DNA of 64,000 bases, from contig OZ038323.1 of the NCBI GenBank assembly GCA_964035795.1, positions 8,949,284-9,013,283 on the forward strand. Direction: 5' to 3'. Origin of the DNA: Pterobdella sp. o SKG-2022. Its lineage: Eukaryota; Annelida; Clitellata; Hirudinida; Piscicolidae. The notes under the pieces were generated by a model. That model made no database searches. It saw nothing but the letters and a program-made list of their open reading frames with translations, and was not told the origin of the DNA. The position numbers and the translations under genes were made by a program. This document shows positions 1 to 11,085 of this stretch, piece after piece. The stretch's first letter is position 1, and every line of letters begins with the position of its first letter.

Positions 1-530
1 TATCAGATAAGGTGAACAAAAGGAGTGATACGATAAAGTCATCACAACGGGATGATAATGCTGATCACTCCAATAACAAGCCCTCAAATATTGATGCTGC
101 CATGTTTAATAACAAAAACGTACCACTTCCTTGTAAAATCGTCAACAACAATAATAATAGTAGTTATTCTGTAAAGAAGGATAATAATTCTAATAATCAA
201 AAGAATAATAAGAATAGTTATTATTATTATTATTATTCTGGAAGTAATCAAAAAGTTAATAACAAGAACAACGATGCTAGGAAAAATAAGAGAAACCGCA
301 AGTATAACAACAACAATAACAATATTGCTTTCAGCAATGGCAATAGTCATGTAAATAGTAATAATAATGTAAAAAGTTCAAATTTAGACGATAAGTCTAA
401 TGCCAAAAACGCCCAAAAAGTTCAGAGTAACAATAACAATTACAACAAAAAGAATAACAACAACAGAAATAAAAAGACATACAACAATCACTACTACAAA
501 AACAACAGTTACAGAACAACTGTTTCGTGA
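1..530 (+). CDS. 3' terminal exon of an Asn/Lys-rich protein (5' end outside window)
   Basis: The reading frame is open from the first bases to a TGA at 528-530, about 175 codons. There is no ATG near its left end, so it is the last exon, or part of it, of a gene starting outside the window. The protein is dominated by Asn, with Lys, Ser and Tyr, including a run of six Tyr around position 220 and several Asn runs, and it ends SYRTTVS. Asn runs mix AAT and AAC codons, which favours translated low-complexity protein over a plain AAT repeat. No domain is recognised and no function can be given. A chance open frame in repeat-rich DNA is the alternative, but this length without stops is unlikely at this base composition. 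Confidence 0.5.
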   Translation, partial: SDKVNKRSDTIKSSQRDDNADHSNNKPSNIDAAMFNNKNVPLPCKIVNNNNNSSYSVKKDNNSNNQKNNKNSYYYYYYSGSNQKVNNKNNDARKNKRNRKYNNNNNNIAFSNGNSHVNSNNNVKSSNLDDKSNAKNAQKVQSNNNNYNKKNNNNRNKKTYNNHYYKNNSYRTTVS

Positions 531-1262
531 GGGTTGATTATTTAAGTACGTTATAAAGGTAAATTTTTAAAGTTGTCGAGAAGTAAAGAATTTTTGAGTT
601 GGTTAGAAGAAAATTTAAGAAAAAGTTCAAAATTCAAATGGTATAAAGATGTTTGTGATGTTCGCCTGCTCATCTATCCAGTGTAAATATTTACATAAAT
701 GATAAGCCATAAAAGTTTTTAATCCATTTTTTTTTTACCTATTGTGATATGCTTTATGAATTTTCGATGATTTGCGTTTTTCTTTCGTTCTCTTGAGAAT
801 TTCTTGTTCTCATCAGTGCATCCATTTAACAGGTCATTAAATCTTTCATTGCCAATTTTATTTAACGATTAGGTCAAAAAAAAAGAGTAAAATCAAAATG
901 TCTATAAAAATGTAAAAGCAAAAGGTTGTGCCAAAGATTTTAGTTTCATTTTTATATTGTGTAAATTCATGTTTCGAGTCGGAATAAAAAGATGCAACCT
1001 CAATCTCGTCTTTTAGCAAACTAATTTTTGAAAAATATCATATGAACATCTAAACGCAAGTGATGCTAGTAAGCACTTAAAGCTTACATAGGTTCTTTTA
1101 AGCCATAACAAGGCATGATATTAGCCCAAAACCATGTAACAATATCAAGAGGCACATAATACTGTAACGGAATCTCAGGTGAAGCCATTTAAGGCCAGAG
1201 TTTTTCACTTAGTTCAAGCCATCTTGGCGGCGTTCTTATTCGATCAAGTATAAGAAACGTAT
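531..1262. other. Intergenic, nothing recognised
   Basis: AT-rich sequence between the left-edge gene and the 3' end of prohibitin-2. An AATAAA at about 983-988 could serve as a polyadenylation signal for the left-edge plus-strand gene. I see no gene or repeat structure here. Confidence 0.4.
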
Positions 1263-1268
1263 TTTATT
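1263..1268 (-). terminator. Candidate polyadenylation signal of PHB2
   Basis: The minus strand reads AATAAA about 160 bases beyond the prohibitin-2 stop codon, a suitable distance for a 3' UTR. The hexamer is common by chance in DNA this AT-rich. Confidence 0.35.
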
Positions 1269-1428
1269 TTATTAAAAAATCGCTAAAAAAAGCTTACAAA
1301 TATTGATGCAAACAAAACAGTATATTACCAATGATTAAACATACCAGTTAATTAATTGGTATTTAATTAAAGAATTTAATCACATAAACGACATCAACTA
1401 TGCCACAAATTCCGTCAAATGGTGTGAC

Positions 1429-3491
1429 CTATTTTTTCTTTCCTCTGACCAATTGGGACTCAAGACTCTGGTCGTAATTGAGGTCATTGATGTTCAGCAA
1501 CAGAGTTCCGCTGTGCATGTACACGCGGTTCCTTGAGTTTGTTACCTGTGTTCATAACAATGGTTTTTAAAGTTTAATATTATTCTAATTTGAAATTTTA
1601 AAAAATAAAAGAATATAAACACTAATATAAAAATTTTAACAAAAATATATACCAAAAGAAAAAGTCTTAAAGATGAATATAGACAGCTACATTTGTGAAG
1701 AATATACATGCACATATGAAAAAAATAAAATTTATTAATTTTGTAAAAAAATCAAAGTATTGAACCAACCGTTTTGGAAATGTTCTGAGCAGCTCTGATC
1801 TTCTTCAGCTTTAAGTAACCTGGGTTCTTTGAGATTGCCTCTCCAATCTGAAGGTTATAATTTAAATTATGGTACACATGTGAATTAAACTAATTCAAAC
1901 TAAATTCACTATTGACTATCAATATTGCAGTAAATTTATTGACCACAACTGATTTCATTAGAATAAACCATCATAAAAGATCACCCATCCTGCAAAGATG
2001 AACAAACATCAACTTTATCAAAACACAGACCAGCTTGGCAGCTTGAGCTTCTCCTTCAGCTTGCACCACCTTCTGTTGCCTCTCCTGTTTTGCTTTCTCC
2101 ACTATATACTGAGCCCTCTGAGCTTCTTGTTGGGCAATCTGTTAAGGAAAGTGGCAAAAACTCAACAAAACTTTCCATATGATTTTTTTATCAACTCGAT
2201 AGGAAAGTTAACTAACAAAAATAAAAATAATGGAAACTAATGCAATTGAGCGATCAAACAGAACGCCAACCTGTTTGGCTTCAACAGCTGCAGTGTACAT
2301 GGGTCCGAAAGCAAGTTCAGTGATGGCCACATCATCAAGGATAATGTTGAAGTCCTTGGCTCTCTCTATCAACTCCCTACGCACCAACAAGCTCACCTTA
2401 TTATCATTAATTCAATCACCTTATTAAACGAGCTACAATAAATTTTTTTAGATTTATCTTCAAAATATCAATCGAATTTAAAAACGGGAATTTAAAAATA
2501 AAATCTTGAAACATGAATAGTGATTGGAATGAACCTGTTGACGCTGTGTGATCAACTGAGAAGCATTGAACTTGGCCACCACACTCTTCAACACCTACTC
2601 AAGCACATTATAGTGAAGTAAAAATACAAAAAACTTTATCAGAATGATGTTCACTTCAAAGAGTTCAAAAGAATAAATGTATTTTATGAAACTTTTAGAA
2701 TGAATTTGAGTTTTATTTTAATTTGAATCAATAATATTAAATACTTGATGACAAAAAGCAGGAAAACCCACCTCATTACAGATAGAAGGAAGAACTTTCT
2801 CTCCAAAGTAAGAACCTAATTGTCTGTGAATAGTGGGTAGTTGGTTACTGTCAGGTCTTGACAGCACTCTCAAAGATATATCTACCATTTGAAGATCTAT
2901 GGGATATTGAATATATGATCAATTGGATAATCAATAATATGAAATTGCACTAATGGCTTATCAAACAATTAAGCTTAATTGAATAAATAACCTTTGCTGC
3001 CAGTTTTTGAAGAAATATTTGAAGGCTTTGCTCTAATATCATAAATTATAGGGTACTGGAACCAAGGAACTCTGAAATAACATGAAAATTATATATCTTA
3101 TTTAAACATGAAAACTAGATTGCAATCAAGATTGATCAAATAAATTTTTTATATCGTTCAAGTACCTGAAATGCAATCCTTCTTTGTACAAATCATTTTG
3201 AATACCTCCAATTCTACTAAAAATGATTGCACGATGACCTCCATCAACTTTTGGGATATTTAGGCAATACTCAATACATAGGGTAGAATTACATCATGAG
3301 TTAAAAAAAATATTTCAACCAGAGTAATGTGAATAATTGAAATAAAAAATATCTTTAATCTCACCAGTGTAGAAAGAGTTAGCAGCGGCATAAGCAAGTC
3401 CTCCAGCAGCGACTAAGAATCCCAGGCCGGCACCAGCTCCCTTTCCTCCTCCTTTGGACAACTTGCTCAAAACTTCATTCAGTTTTTCCAT
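1429..3491 (-). CDS. PHB2: Prohibitin-2, nine exons, complete
   Basis: Prohibitin-2 forms ring complexes with prohibitin-1 in the mitochondrial inner membrane, acting as a scaffold and chaperone. Exons on the minus strand: 3365-3491, 3166-3247, 2992-3071, 2772-2896, 2535-2594, 2271-2396, 2031-2138, 1770-1847, 1429-1545. They sum to 903 nt, 300 aa plus TAG, against 299 aa in human PHB2, and all phases agree. Residues 20-43 form the Gly/Ala-rich membrane anchor ([16 protein letters not shown]), followed by VDGGHRAI at 43. The PHB domain follows with SLRVLSRP and [18 protein letters not shown]. Exon 6 has [16 protein letters not shown] and YTAAVEAKQ, which distinguish PHB2 from PHB1. The coiled coil of exons 7-8 carries [11 protein letters not shown] and [11 protein letters not shown]. 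The start is the only ATG before the anchor. Introns are short, 94-224 bp. Function is from family knowledge; identity is clear. Confidence 0.96.
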
Positions 3492-3834
3492 TCTTTATTA
3501 TTTGAAATTTGTATGCCTATGAATCTAAAAAATTAGATTCACTACTTGTCGACCTTCGGAGTAACACAGAAAACGTGAAGTTAAAAAAATGGTCAATAGA
3601 AGCGCTTCATTTTATTTAATTATATAAAATACCAAGTTGCAATTTTACCAGATTAAGTAAAAAATAAATTTAAATAAAAAACTTTAAAAAAAGGGATAAA
3701 CTACAGGTTACTTATAATCCTTCAATTTTTATGCGCAGAACAAAAATCCAGCATGTTTCTCTCTCACAATGGTTCTGTCCTATCAGTTTCCTCTAAAGTT
3801 AGATTTTAATTTAACATATTTTGAATTATTTTTT

Positions 3835-4109
3835 ATAGAATAATAATATAATAATAAGTAAATAACTTGTGTAGCGCCATTTAAGCATTTTTCAGAAGAG
3901 CTCTGCTCTGAGTTGCTAAAAAAAAAGTTTCGAGATTTTCAAAAAAAATAAAATATAGAAAAGATTTGAGATTATGAAGTGAAGAGTTCCAGAAAAATGA
4001 GCCAGAGAGAAAAAACGCAGTTTTAGCATGAGAATAAGACGAAGAAATAATGAAGAGTTGAGAGCGGGTAAAGAATTGTAGACCAGCATGTTCAAAAGAT
4101 AGTATGAAC
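3835..4109 (-). mobile_element. 3' end of a CR1/L2-like LINE (relic)
   Basis: On the minus strand an open stretch from about 4109 to the TAA at 3893-3891 includes SYSHAKTAFF, FFWNSSLHNL and FENLETFFLA. This matches the ending of CR1/L2-type reverse transcriptases, where an Arg-Leu-Trp-Asn-Ser-Leu-Pro motif precedes a short tail; the 26.4-kb element has the same motif. After the stop comes a GGCGCTACACAAG-type segment and a TTATTATTATA tail at about 3835-3860, resembling the GCGCTATAAATA plus (TAA)n end of that element. It is heavily 5'-truncated and too diverged to place in a family. Confidence 0.55.
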
Positions 4110-5266
4110 CTCTATTTAGTTATATAACAATTTTTCACTACTCACAGGTTCTTGACCTATTTATTCTCTTACATTACGGTTGTCAGCTTTCACAGTTTCC
4201 TCAAGTCGTTATTTTTACTTCCAAGTTCACGTTTATAGAAAAATTTTCTGTTAAACTCGCTTTCATATTTTTAGAGTTTTTGAGAGAATTTTGAAGCCCA
4301 CTTTCAAAATAGCCTGTAACACTTTCACATATTTTAACGCTTTTTTAGAAAACCTAGTTTTAAAACTATTTGCTATATGAAATAAAATGATATTTATAAT
4401 GATTATATGAGGGAATTTCCATCTTTTCAAGATAATTTTACATTAAACTTTTCTCCCTATTCAAATGGCACGACCCAGATTGACCTTATATTTGGCGAGC
4501 AAATGTTTTTACAAAAAAGTTTCTTTGTTCAAAAGTAATACAATATAAATATCTTTAATGCCTTTCAGTCTTAGAATTTCGACAAAAGTTACTAACATAA
4601 ATATAAAAAACTCAAAACTTCATGTTAATATTTTGAAATTTGAAAGCATTCAAGCTCTTACAATACTCGACTGAAAAGCTTGATATTTTATTGCTAAGTT
4701 ATGCTGAAAAAATTTTAAATGAAATTTTCACAAAAGAATTAGAGACGATTCTCCTACATTGGATAAAAGCACTTTTTATAATTGCAAAAATTATTTTTTT
4801 TTCAAAAATAATCTTGTTTCTATGTTGAAAATTTGAAAGATTTGAACGTGTCTCATTGGTTTCTGAAAGAATTAAGTTTGATAGTATTAATATAGAAAAC
4901 TAAATAATAAATCTTGAAGACAGCTCTAAAATGATTATTATTTTAATTCGTTTTTTTTAATGGAATAAAGACATAATTGGACCACTTATTTTAGAACTTT
5001 ATTAAAATAACTATCAAAATTACCTTAATTAATTTGTCCGAAAATCTCTCCAAATTGCAAGAATGAAGTATTCACAAAATTTTTTTCATGGTTTTTTGGA
5101 CATTTATGACGTCATAAAATTTGAAAAAAAAATTGATAAAATAGAATATGGAATCCTGGAATATCAGAAACAAAAGCTGATCGATGTGAATACCAAATGA
5201 CTCGCGAGGCATACAAACTATTCTCAGCGTCTCATGACTATGAAAATTTCTTCTTTATAATATTAT
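4110..5266. other. Intergenic AT-rich DNA
   Basis: No gene or repeat is recognised. A perfect palindromic TGACGTCA lies at 5108-5115. An open frame at 4640-4828 is within chance length. Confidence 0.4.
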
Positions 5267-5579
5267 ATGCATATCATCACCGTCATCACATCACTGTCTA
5301 GACCACCATCATCATCATCATCATCATCACCGATACCACCACTATCCTCATCATCACTGCCAAAACCACCATCATCATCATCACCGATACTACCATATCA
5401 TTATTACTATCATTATTATTCTCCTTCTCATCAGCACTACCCTCTTAATCACCACTACTCACATTATCATCACCACCATCTCATCATCATCAGCCCCACC
5501 TCATCATCATCACCATCTCATCCTCATTACCACCATCATCATCGTCTTCAAAGACAAAGACTACCATTACAAGATCTGA
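5267..5579 (+). repeat. Imperfect (TCA)n / (CAT)n microsatellite tract
   Basis: About 300 bases are built mostly of TCA/CAT/CAC trinucleotides with scattered CC and TT interruptions. They abut the 3' end of the minus-strand SINE at 5580, so the tract may have grown from that element's simple-sequence tail. The open frame through it (Ser/His/Pro-rich) is a by-product of the repeat. Confidence 0.75.
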
Positions 5580-5757
5580 TGCAATGTAATGCGGTATTTA
5601 TAAAGCACTTTTCTTTATAGATCAAAGCGCTTGCTACAAATTTGATGTAGCAAAAACACACTGTAGAACAGGTGCTGCTTGTTGGCCCACACGGGATCGA
5701 ACTCGGAAACTTTAAATGATTAATCTTATGCTCTACCTTTGAGCTATAGGGACCGAC
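5580..5757 (-). mobile_element. tRNA-derived SINE, copy 1
   Basis: Read on the minus strand, a tRNA-like head starts GGTCCCTATAGCTCAAAGG (A box), then carries a B box AGTTCGATCCC and closes with GTGTGGGCC. A shared body follows: AGCACCTGTTCTACAGTG, then AAGCGCTTTGATCTATA, then GTGCTTTATAAA, ending in a CATTACATT-type tail. The same order occurs at 26237 and 49190. The head has an anticodon-like loop but weak stem pairing, as expected for a SINE promoter. Confidence 0.85.
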
Positions 5758-6743
5758 TGATGATCAACTTCGTTTTATCTCACTCAATCATTACCAACAC
5801 TATCATTAGAATTCTCTGCACTGTTTGCTTGCACCATTTTGTAATCTGCCGTAGGTTTTTGTGCAAGATTTCATCAATTATTGAAATTACTATTACTACT
5901 CTTTCCATTTAGTATTTTGCATTTATTATTATTATTATTTTTGTTATTATTATTTATTGTTATTATTTTTATTATTGATCTTTTATTTCTAATCATAATA
6001 TCTTATTATTTTTATTATTAATATATTTTTCAATTAAAATCTTATCAGATAGTTATTCTTTTAAGATCTAGTTAGTTTTACTATCAATATTCCTTTATAT
6101 CTCATTTGTTTTTACCTCCATTAATTTTATTGCTCTTCCATTTATTTATTTTATTTTTATTAAAATCTAATTTATTCATATATTTTTATTTTTATGGTTT
6201 TATTGATATCTCATTTGTTTTTATTATTCATAGTAGGATCTCATGCGTTCTTGTTTTTACTAACATAACATTAATGTTTTTAAAATTTTTGTTTTCATTA
6301 AGAATTTTATTTTATTTTTATATATTTTTTATTATTATTTTTGTTGTTGTCTCTACCAACATCTTACCGAGCAATAAATTCTTCATTTCTTATTAATTCT
6401 ACTTTTAGTTTTCAAATCTCGCCTATATTATCTTCTTTTTTATATTATCGTCTCAGTACATGGCTAGTAGATTGTTCTTTATGATTGTTTTTTCTGGCTT
6501 TAATGGAAAATAAAACCATTTAAAGGAATTTTCAAGTAAATAAAATACTTCAACGTGGTAAAAGAAAATTACTTAGACTTTCAGTCAAATTAGTATTTCG
6601 GCTTATATATTTATGATGTAATCTAGAAATCTTTACAAAATTTTTCAACAATTTTACTAATGATTCGAAAACAATAAATTTATCTGAAACTCGGCTCATT
6701 TTGAAAATTAGAAAATCAAGAGATATTTAGAGCAATTTGGTTG
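5758..6743. other. Intergenic, with TTA-rich microsatellite stretches
   Basis: Interrupted TTATTATT and TTATTTTTATT runs occupy about 5920-6020 and recur to about 6360. The hydrophobic open frame 6106-6396 is a product of this T-rich composition, not a gene. Confidence 0.5.
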
Positions 6744-6810
6744 TAAAACGAGAGAACAATGGTGATACATTTGTTTTGTACAAATGTATCACCATTGTTC
6801 TCTCGTTTTA
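6744..6810. repeat. Perfect fold-back hairpin, 31-bp arms, 5-nt loop
   Basis: Arms 6744-6774 and 6780-6810 are exact reverse complements, separated by five bases. TTGGTT flanks both sides (6737-6742 and 6813-6818), compatible with a short target-site duplication. The absence of any mismatch suggests recent origin or continuing correction between the arms. Confidence 0.9.
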
Positions 6811-6976
6811 TATTGGTTCAAAACTTTTCTACAAAGCATAAAAACTTGAATTTAAAAAAGCTTCTTTAATGATAATCATTAAAAAATCAAGATTTGTAGG
6901 AAGAAGGTTAAAGTATTAGGAAGTACAAGCGGTGAGGAATGAGATAATTTATCAATGCAAAAATTACTTATAAAAT

Positions 6977-7100
6977 CATTATCAATAGAAACCATTGTAT
7001 ACCCAAACATTATCAATAGAAACCATTGTATACCCAAACATTATCAATAGAAACCATTTAGTGGGTTGACATTATCAATAGAAACATTGCTTGTGATAAC
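6977..7100 (+). repeat. 31-bp tandem repeat, about four units
   Basis: Units start at 6977, 7008, 7039 and 7070 with CATTATCAATAGAAACCATT. The first two units are identical, the third diverges in its last 12 bases but keeps the 31-base register, and the fourth has lost one C and fades out. Confidence 0.9.
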
Positions 7101-10100
7101 TCATCAGAATTCTTTGATTTTGAAGATTCAATAAATATATGTATATAATAATAGTAATAACAACAAGGATGTTAATAATAATAAAAAAAGAAATAATAAA
7201 ACTAATAATGAAATAATGGTGTACAACAAACAAAACTTCTCTGGCTAAAAATCACTATAGTAATTAAAAACCAATAGTCTAGGGCGAGGTGGTTGAAGAA
7301 AAAAAAATGTCAATTTTCTAAAGGCATTTTTCAAGTTTTTAAAAAAAAATTATCGATTTTCATTTATTTAAATCCAAAATATTTTTTTCATTAAAGCATC
7401 TTCAATGCCAGCAGCATCCAATCGGACCAGACATTTCTTACAGTGGTCAATTATTGTTTCTTAGGGTAAAACTTTATTTATTTAAAATTTGATTTTTTGG
7501 AAAAAAAAGATTAAAAATATTGTTAATAAGATTTGACCATTGTTTTTTTTTGTCAGTGGCGGCTGTTATTATTATATGTAACTCTTGCAGGTTATTAAAT
7601 TAATGTTGAAGAGTTTGAGTTACTTTTTTAGAACAGTAGTGTCATTTTTTAAGCGTACATCTGAAAAAGATATCGATATGGCTGACAGGATAGTCGCAGT
7701 GTTTAAACATTCATTTTTTAACAAGATATAGTTAATATGACAAAAAGAAAAATAATTATAATATAATAAAATAATATAATTAGCTTTGACTACTACTACT
7801 ACCGCTTATGATAACATCTATAAAAATCAATGATAACTATAGTAATAATTAATAAAAGTACCACTATTCAAAACCCAAAATGCATAACGTAAAAACTGAA
7901 AGAGACAAAATTTTAGAATAATTCTCACCAATAAAAAATTCGAACAATTACTCATAATAAATTCAAAATAATAAAAAAATAAAACTATAAATATAAAAGA
8001 AGTACTAGCGATAATTAATATTATTTGTGAGACTGCTCCATGTCTTGATGGACCTTTGAGCTGTCTGTGTTCTGTTTGATTGGAGTTTCATCAGGCATTT
8101 ACCCTCTCTTATTGCGTATTTTATATATTTAGTATTTTATTGCTTCAAGGTATGCTTCTTTACGACTTTTTATAATCTTGCTGTTACGTGGAATGTTTTG
8201 AAAAAGTGGAAAAATTATTTTGAACCTAATTGGGTCGTTATAAAAAGATTTTTGAGACATTTTGATATTCGAACCTTGTTTGTAAAATCTTCTTTATTCT
8301 TTTTTAAAAGCTATTGAAATGAAGCGGAAAAACTTTTTTTAAGAAATTTGAATAAATTTCATTGAAAGTTGAAAACTTACTTAACGAAATATTTCTCGGA
8401 AAAATTTGAGAAAGAAATATGAAGGCCCAAGATTGAAAACATCAAAGCAATCAAAAGTTTCGAAACTTGAAAAAACAATTTATAAGGACGAATATATAAA
8501 ATTTTCTAGAAAGCTTTAGAATTTGCTAGAATATTCTAGAACATCTCAGACTCGCACACCTTGACACTGTGCTACGATTTGACACGGAAGAAAATGATTT
8601 AAAGGATATCGTAGCATTTTCTGAAGAATTATTGTGACTTCAGTTTGGCATTTGTTTGCAATATGTTACGCGAAACAAAATTTTCCATCTCTGCTTATTT
8701 ATATTTATCTTGCAGTCATATTTCCAGATAAACTTTGTATCAAAACCCTTGGGTGTTGATATAATTAGAAAAGATCTAAAAAAAACTAAAATTTTTGAAA
8801 CGAAAATTTCATTTCAATTGTTTCAATTTTTCACTTTTTGAACTTTTAATGTGAAGTAAAACGATCTAAAAAACCAAAAAAGCTTCAAGATCACAAGGCA
8901 TTTAGATTGATTCTTCATGCTTGGTGAAAATCCTTCTTTCAAACAATTGCTTTTCATTTAAAATTTCTCTTAGTTCTTTTTATTTAACTTATGTCTTTTT
9001 GGAGACTTGCTATTTAATTTTCTCATCACGTTTTTGTGAATAGAAAATAAAGCCAAGTTTTATACAAGGAATAAAGAAAAATAAATATCTAAAAATACAA
9101 TTAAAACAACAAAAAAAAACGCAACAATAAAACAAAACTAAAAAATAAATGAAATCACAAACAAATAAAATATAGAGAGTGAAATTTGATGGTATGAGGC
9201 ACAAAATTGGTGCAAAATTTTTGCAGTAGAAGCATGCAATGCATAAGTTAAAGATTTATTAGATTTCTCAGAAAAATTTTATTAATAAATTCACGTATAC
9301 AGTTCACTTGGATTAATATCTCACAGAAAATATTGTCAGAATGTATGATGGAGGTAAGCATTAAATGCGTGGGTTGTTGTGTTTATTGTTGAATTGAATT
9401 CAAAAGATGGAGAGTAAGGAGTGAAGGCCTATATGTCTTTTAAAACAACTCTGAATAGCCGTCTCTCTAGGCAGATTTTATGAAATATTACAAAATAAAA
9501 CTAAAAATTATGTCATACTAAGCCCCTTTCTTACAATAAAAAAGAAAATCTTTTTCTTTGCATAATAAAATTTTTTTTTCTCTAATAATGAGAAAATAAT
9601 TTTTTTTGGATAATATTTAAAACTGCTTTTTTTTTGTAAAAAATGATTTTTTTCCTTTTTTGAAACAAAACAATGCTTTTTTTTGGCGTAATATTAAATG
9701 AGCAAAAGCGAAAACATATTGTTGACGTCACCAATACAACATGGCAGCCTAGTCATTAAAAACGCTATCCATAAAAGCTAATTTGAGGTAAGTGCATTTC
9801 AAATGGTTATTTATCCACCGAACAATCCAATCAAATTAATAAGACTGGAAGAGGGGCTTTCAAATGAAACTTCATGGTGTCGTTTTCACTTAATGATTTG
9901 AGGTTATATAAGGCGATTTAAACTTTTTTGCAATATTTATTAAAAAAAACAACTTTTAATCTTTCAAAAATTTTTTCATAACTCGATGTCAACTTTTAAA
10001 ATATAATGAAATCTTAAATCTTCTTAGCCTATGACTTGATAGAATAAAAAAAATTCTCAAAAGAAAACAGTCTTTTCTAAGTCAAAAGACTTCTATTAAT

Positions 10101-10844
10101 AAGCCACAGTTCAACATAAAACATCTAAAGTTGACTCTCGAGTTTTTGCTTATTTATACACCAATAAAAAAAATATCATGATAAAATTGATAGGAAATTT
10201 GACTGAATAAAGGATTCTTATTTTTACGCCGGCATAAAATAAAGAGGCACAAAAACTCGGGAAAAATGAAGACATAAAAAGAAGATTTTTTCTGATTGGG
10301 TTTGTAATCGAATGAGCACAATGTGTTTTGGCTCCAATGGGATCAAGTTACATTGAAAAACTAATTAAATCAGAGATTATAATCATGATGTTCTCGACTT
10401 ATAAACTCCAAGATTAGAGCCTTGTGCATTTAAATTTTTTTTGATTTTTCGTGATAGATTAATTGGGTTTGTTTATTCAAATATTTGCTCACGCTTTTTA
10501 AACCAAACTTTTTCTTTAATTTAATTTGAGAGAGCGGAATTAAACTTGAAATTTTCAATGGACATTCTTTAAAAAAAGATTTTTATTTTCAAGAATAATA
10601 TTTCTATAGATAACTTCATAATTGAATTCAAAACACGTTTACAATTGTTAAAATCTTGTTTAAGTGTCATTCGGATGAGTTTTAATTTGACTTAATAATT
10701 TACTGTGTTATCGGTTTGTTTTTTCAATTTCCTCATTAAAATAAAAAAGAAATAAATTCTAAAGCTAAATAAATTTTAAAAAGTGTTCAAAAAACTTTGA
10801 AATGACATATAAGAAGTAATTTTACCCATTCCTTATTTTATGCC
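7101..10844. other. Gene-free AT-rich intergenic DNA
   Basis: I find no exon, RNA or mobile element. Short AAT/ATA microsatellite runs occur at about 7140-7210 and 7745-7800. A perfect TGACGTCA lies at 9723-9730. Open frames at 8656 and 9010 are short and compositionally biased. Confidence 0.4.
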
Positions 10845-11085
10845 ACTATCCACATTCACCCATCTTTAAATCTATCCATATATCTATCCATCTATTTACC
10901 CATTCATTCATTCATCCATCCATCTATCCAGACCTTCATCCATCAACCTATCCATCCATTCATCCATTAATCCCTCCACCCATCCATCCATTTATTCATT
11001 CATCCATCCATTCACCCATCTACCCCTTCATTTTCCACCCCAATTGATCACTCATCCACTCATATATCCAGCCATCTACACCATC
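10845..11085 (+). repeat. Imperfect (CATC)n / (CATT)n tetranucleotide tract
   Basis: About 240 bases are made of CATC, CATT and TATC tetramers in irregular order, with almost no G. This is a decayed microsatellite. Confidence 0.8.

Noticed and set aside
5267..5620. His/Ser/Pro-rich protein of 117 residues
   Set aside because: It reads through a TCA microsatellite and into the SINE.
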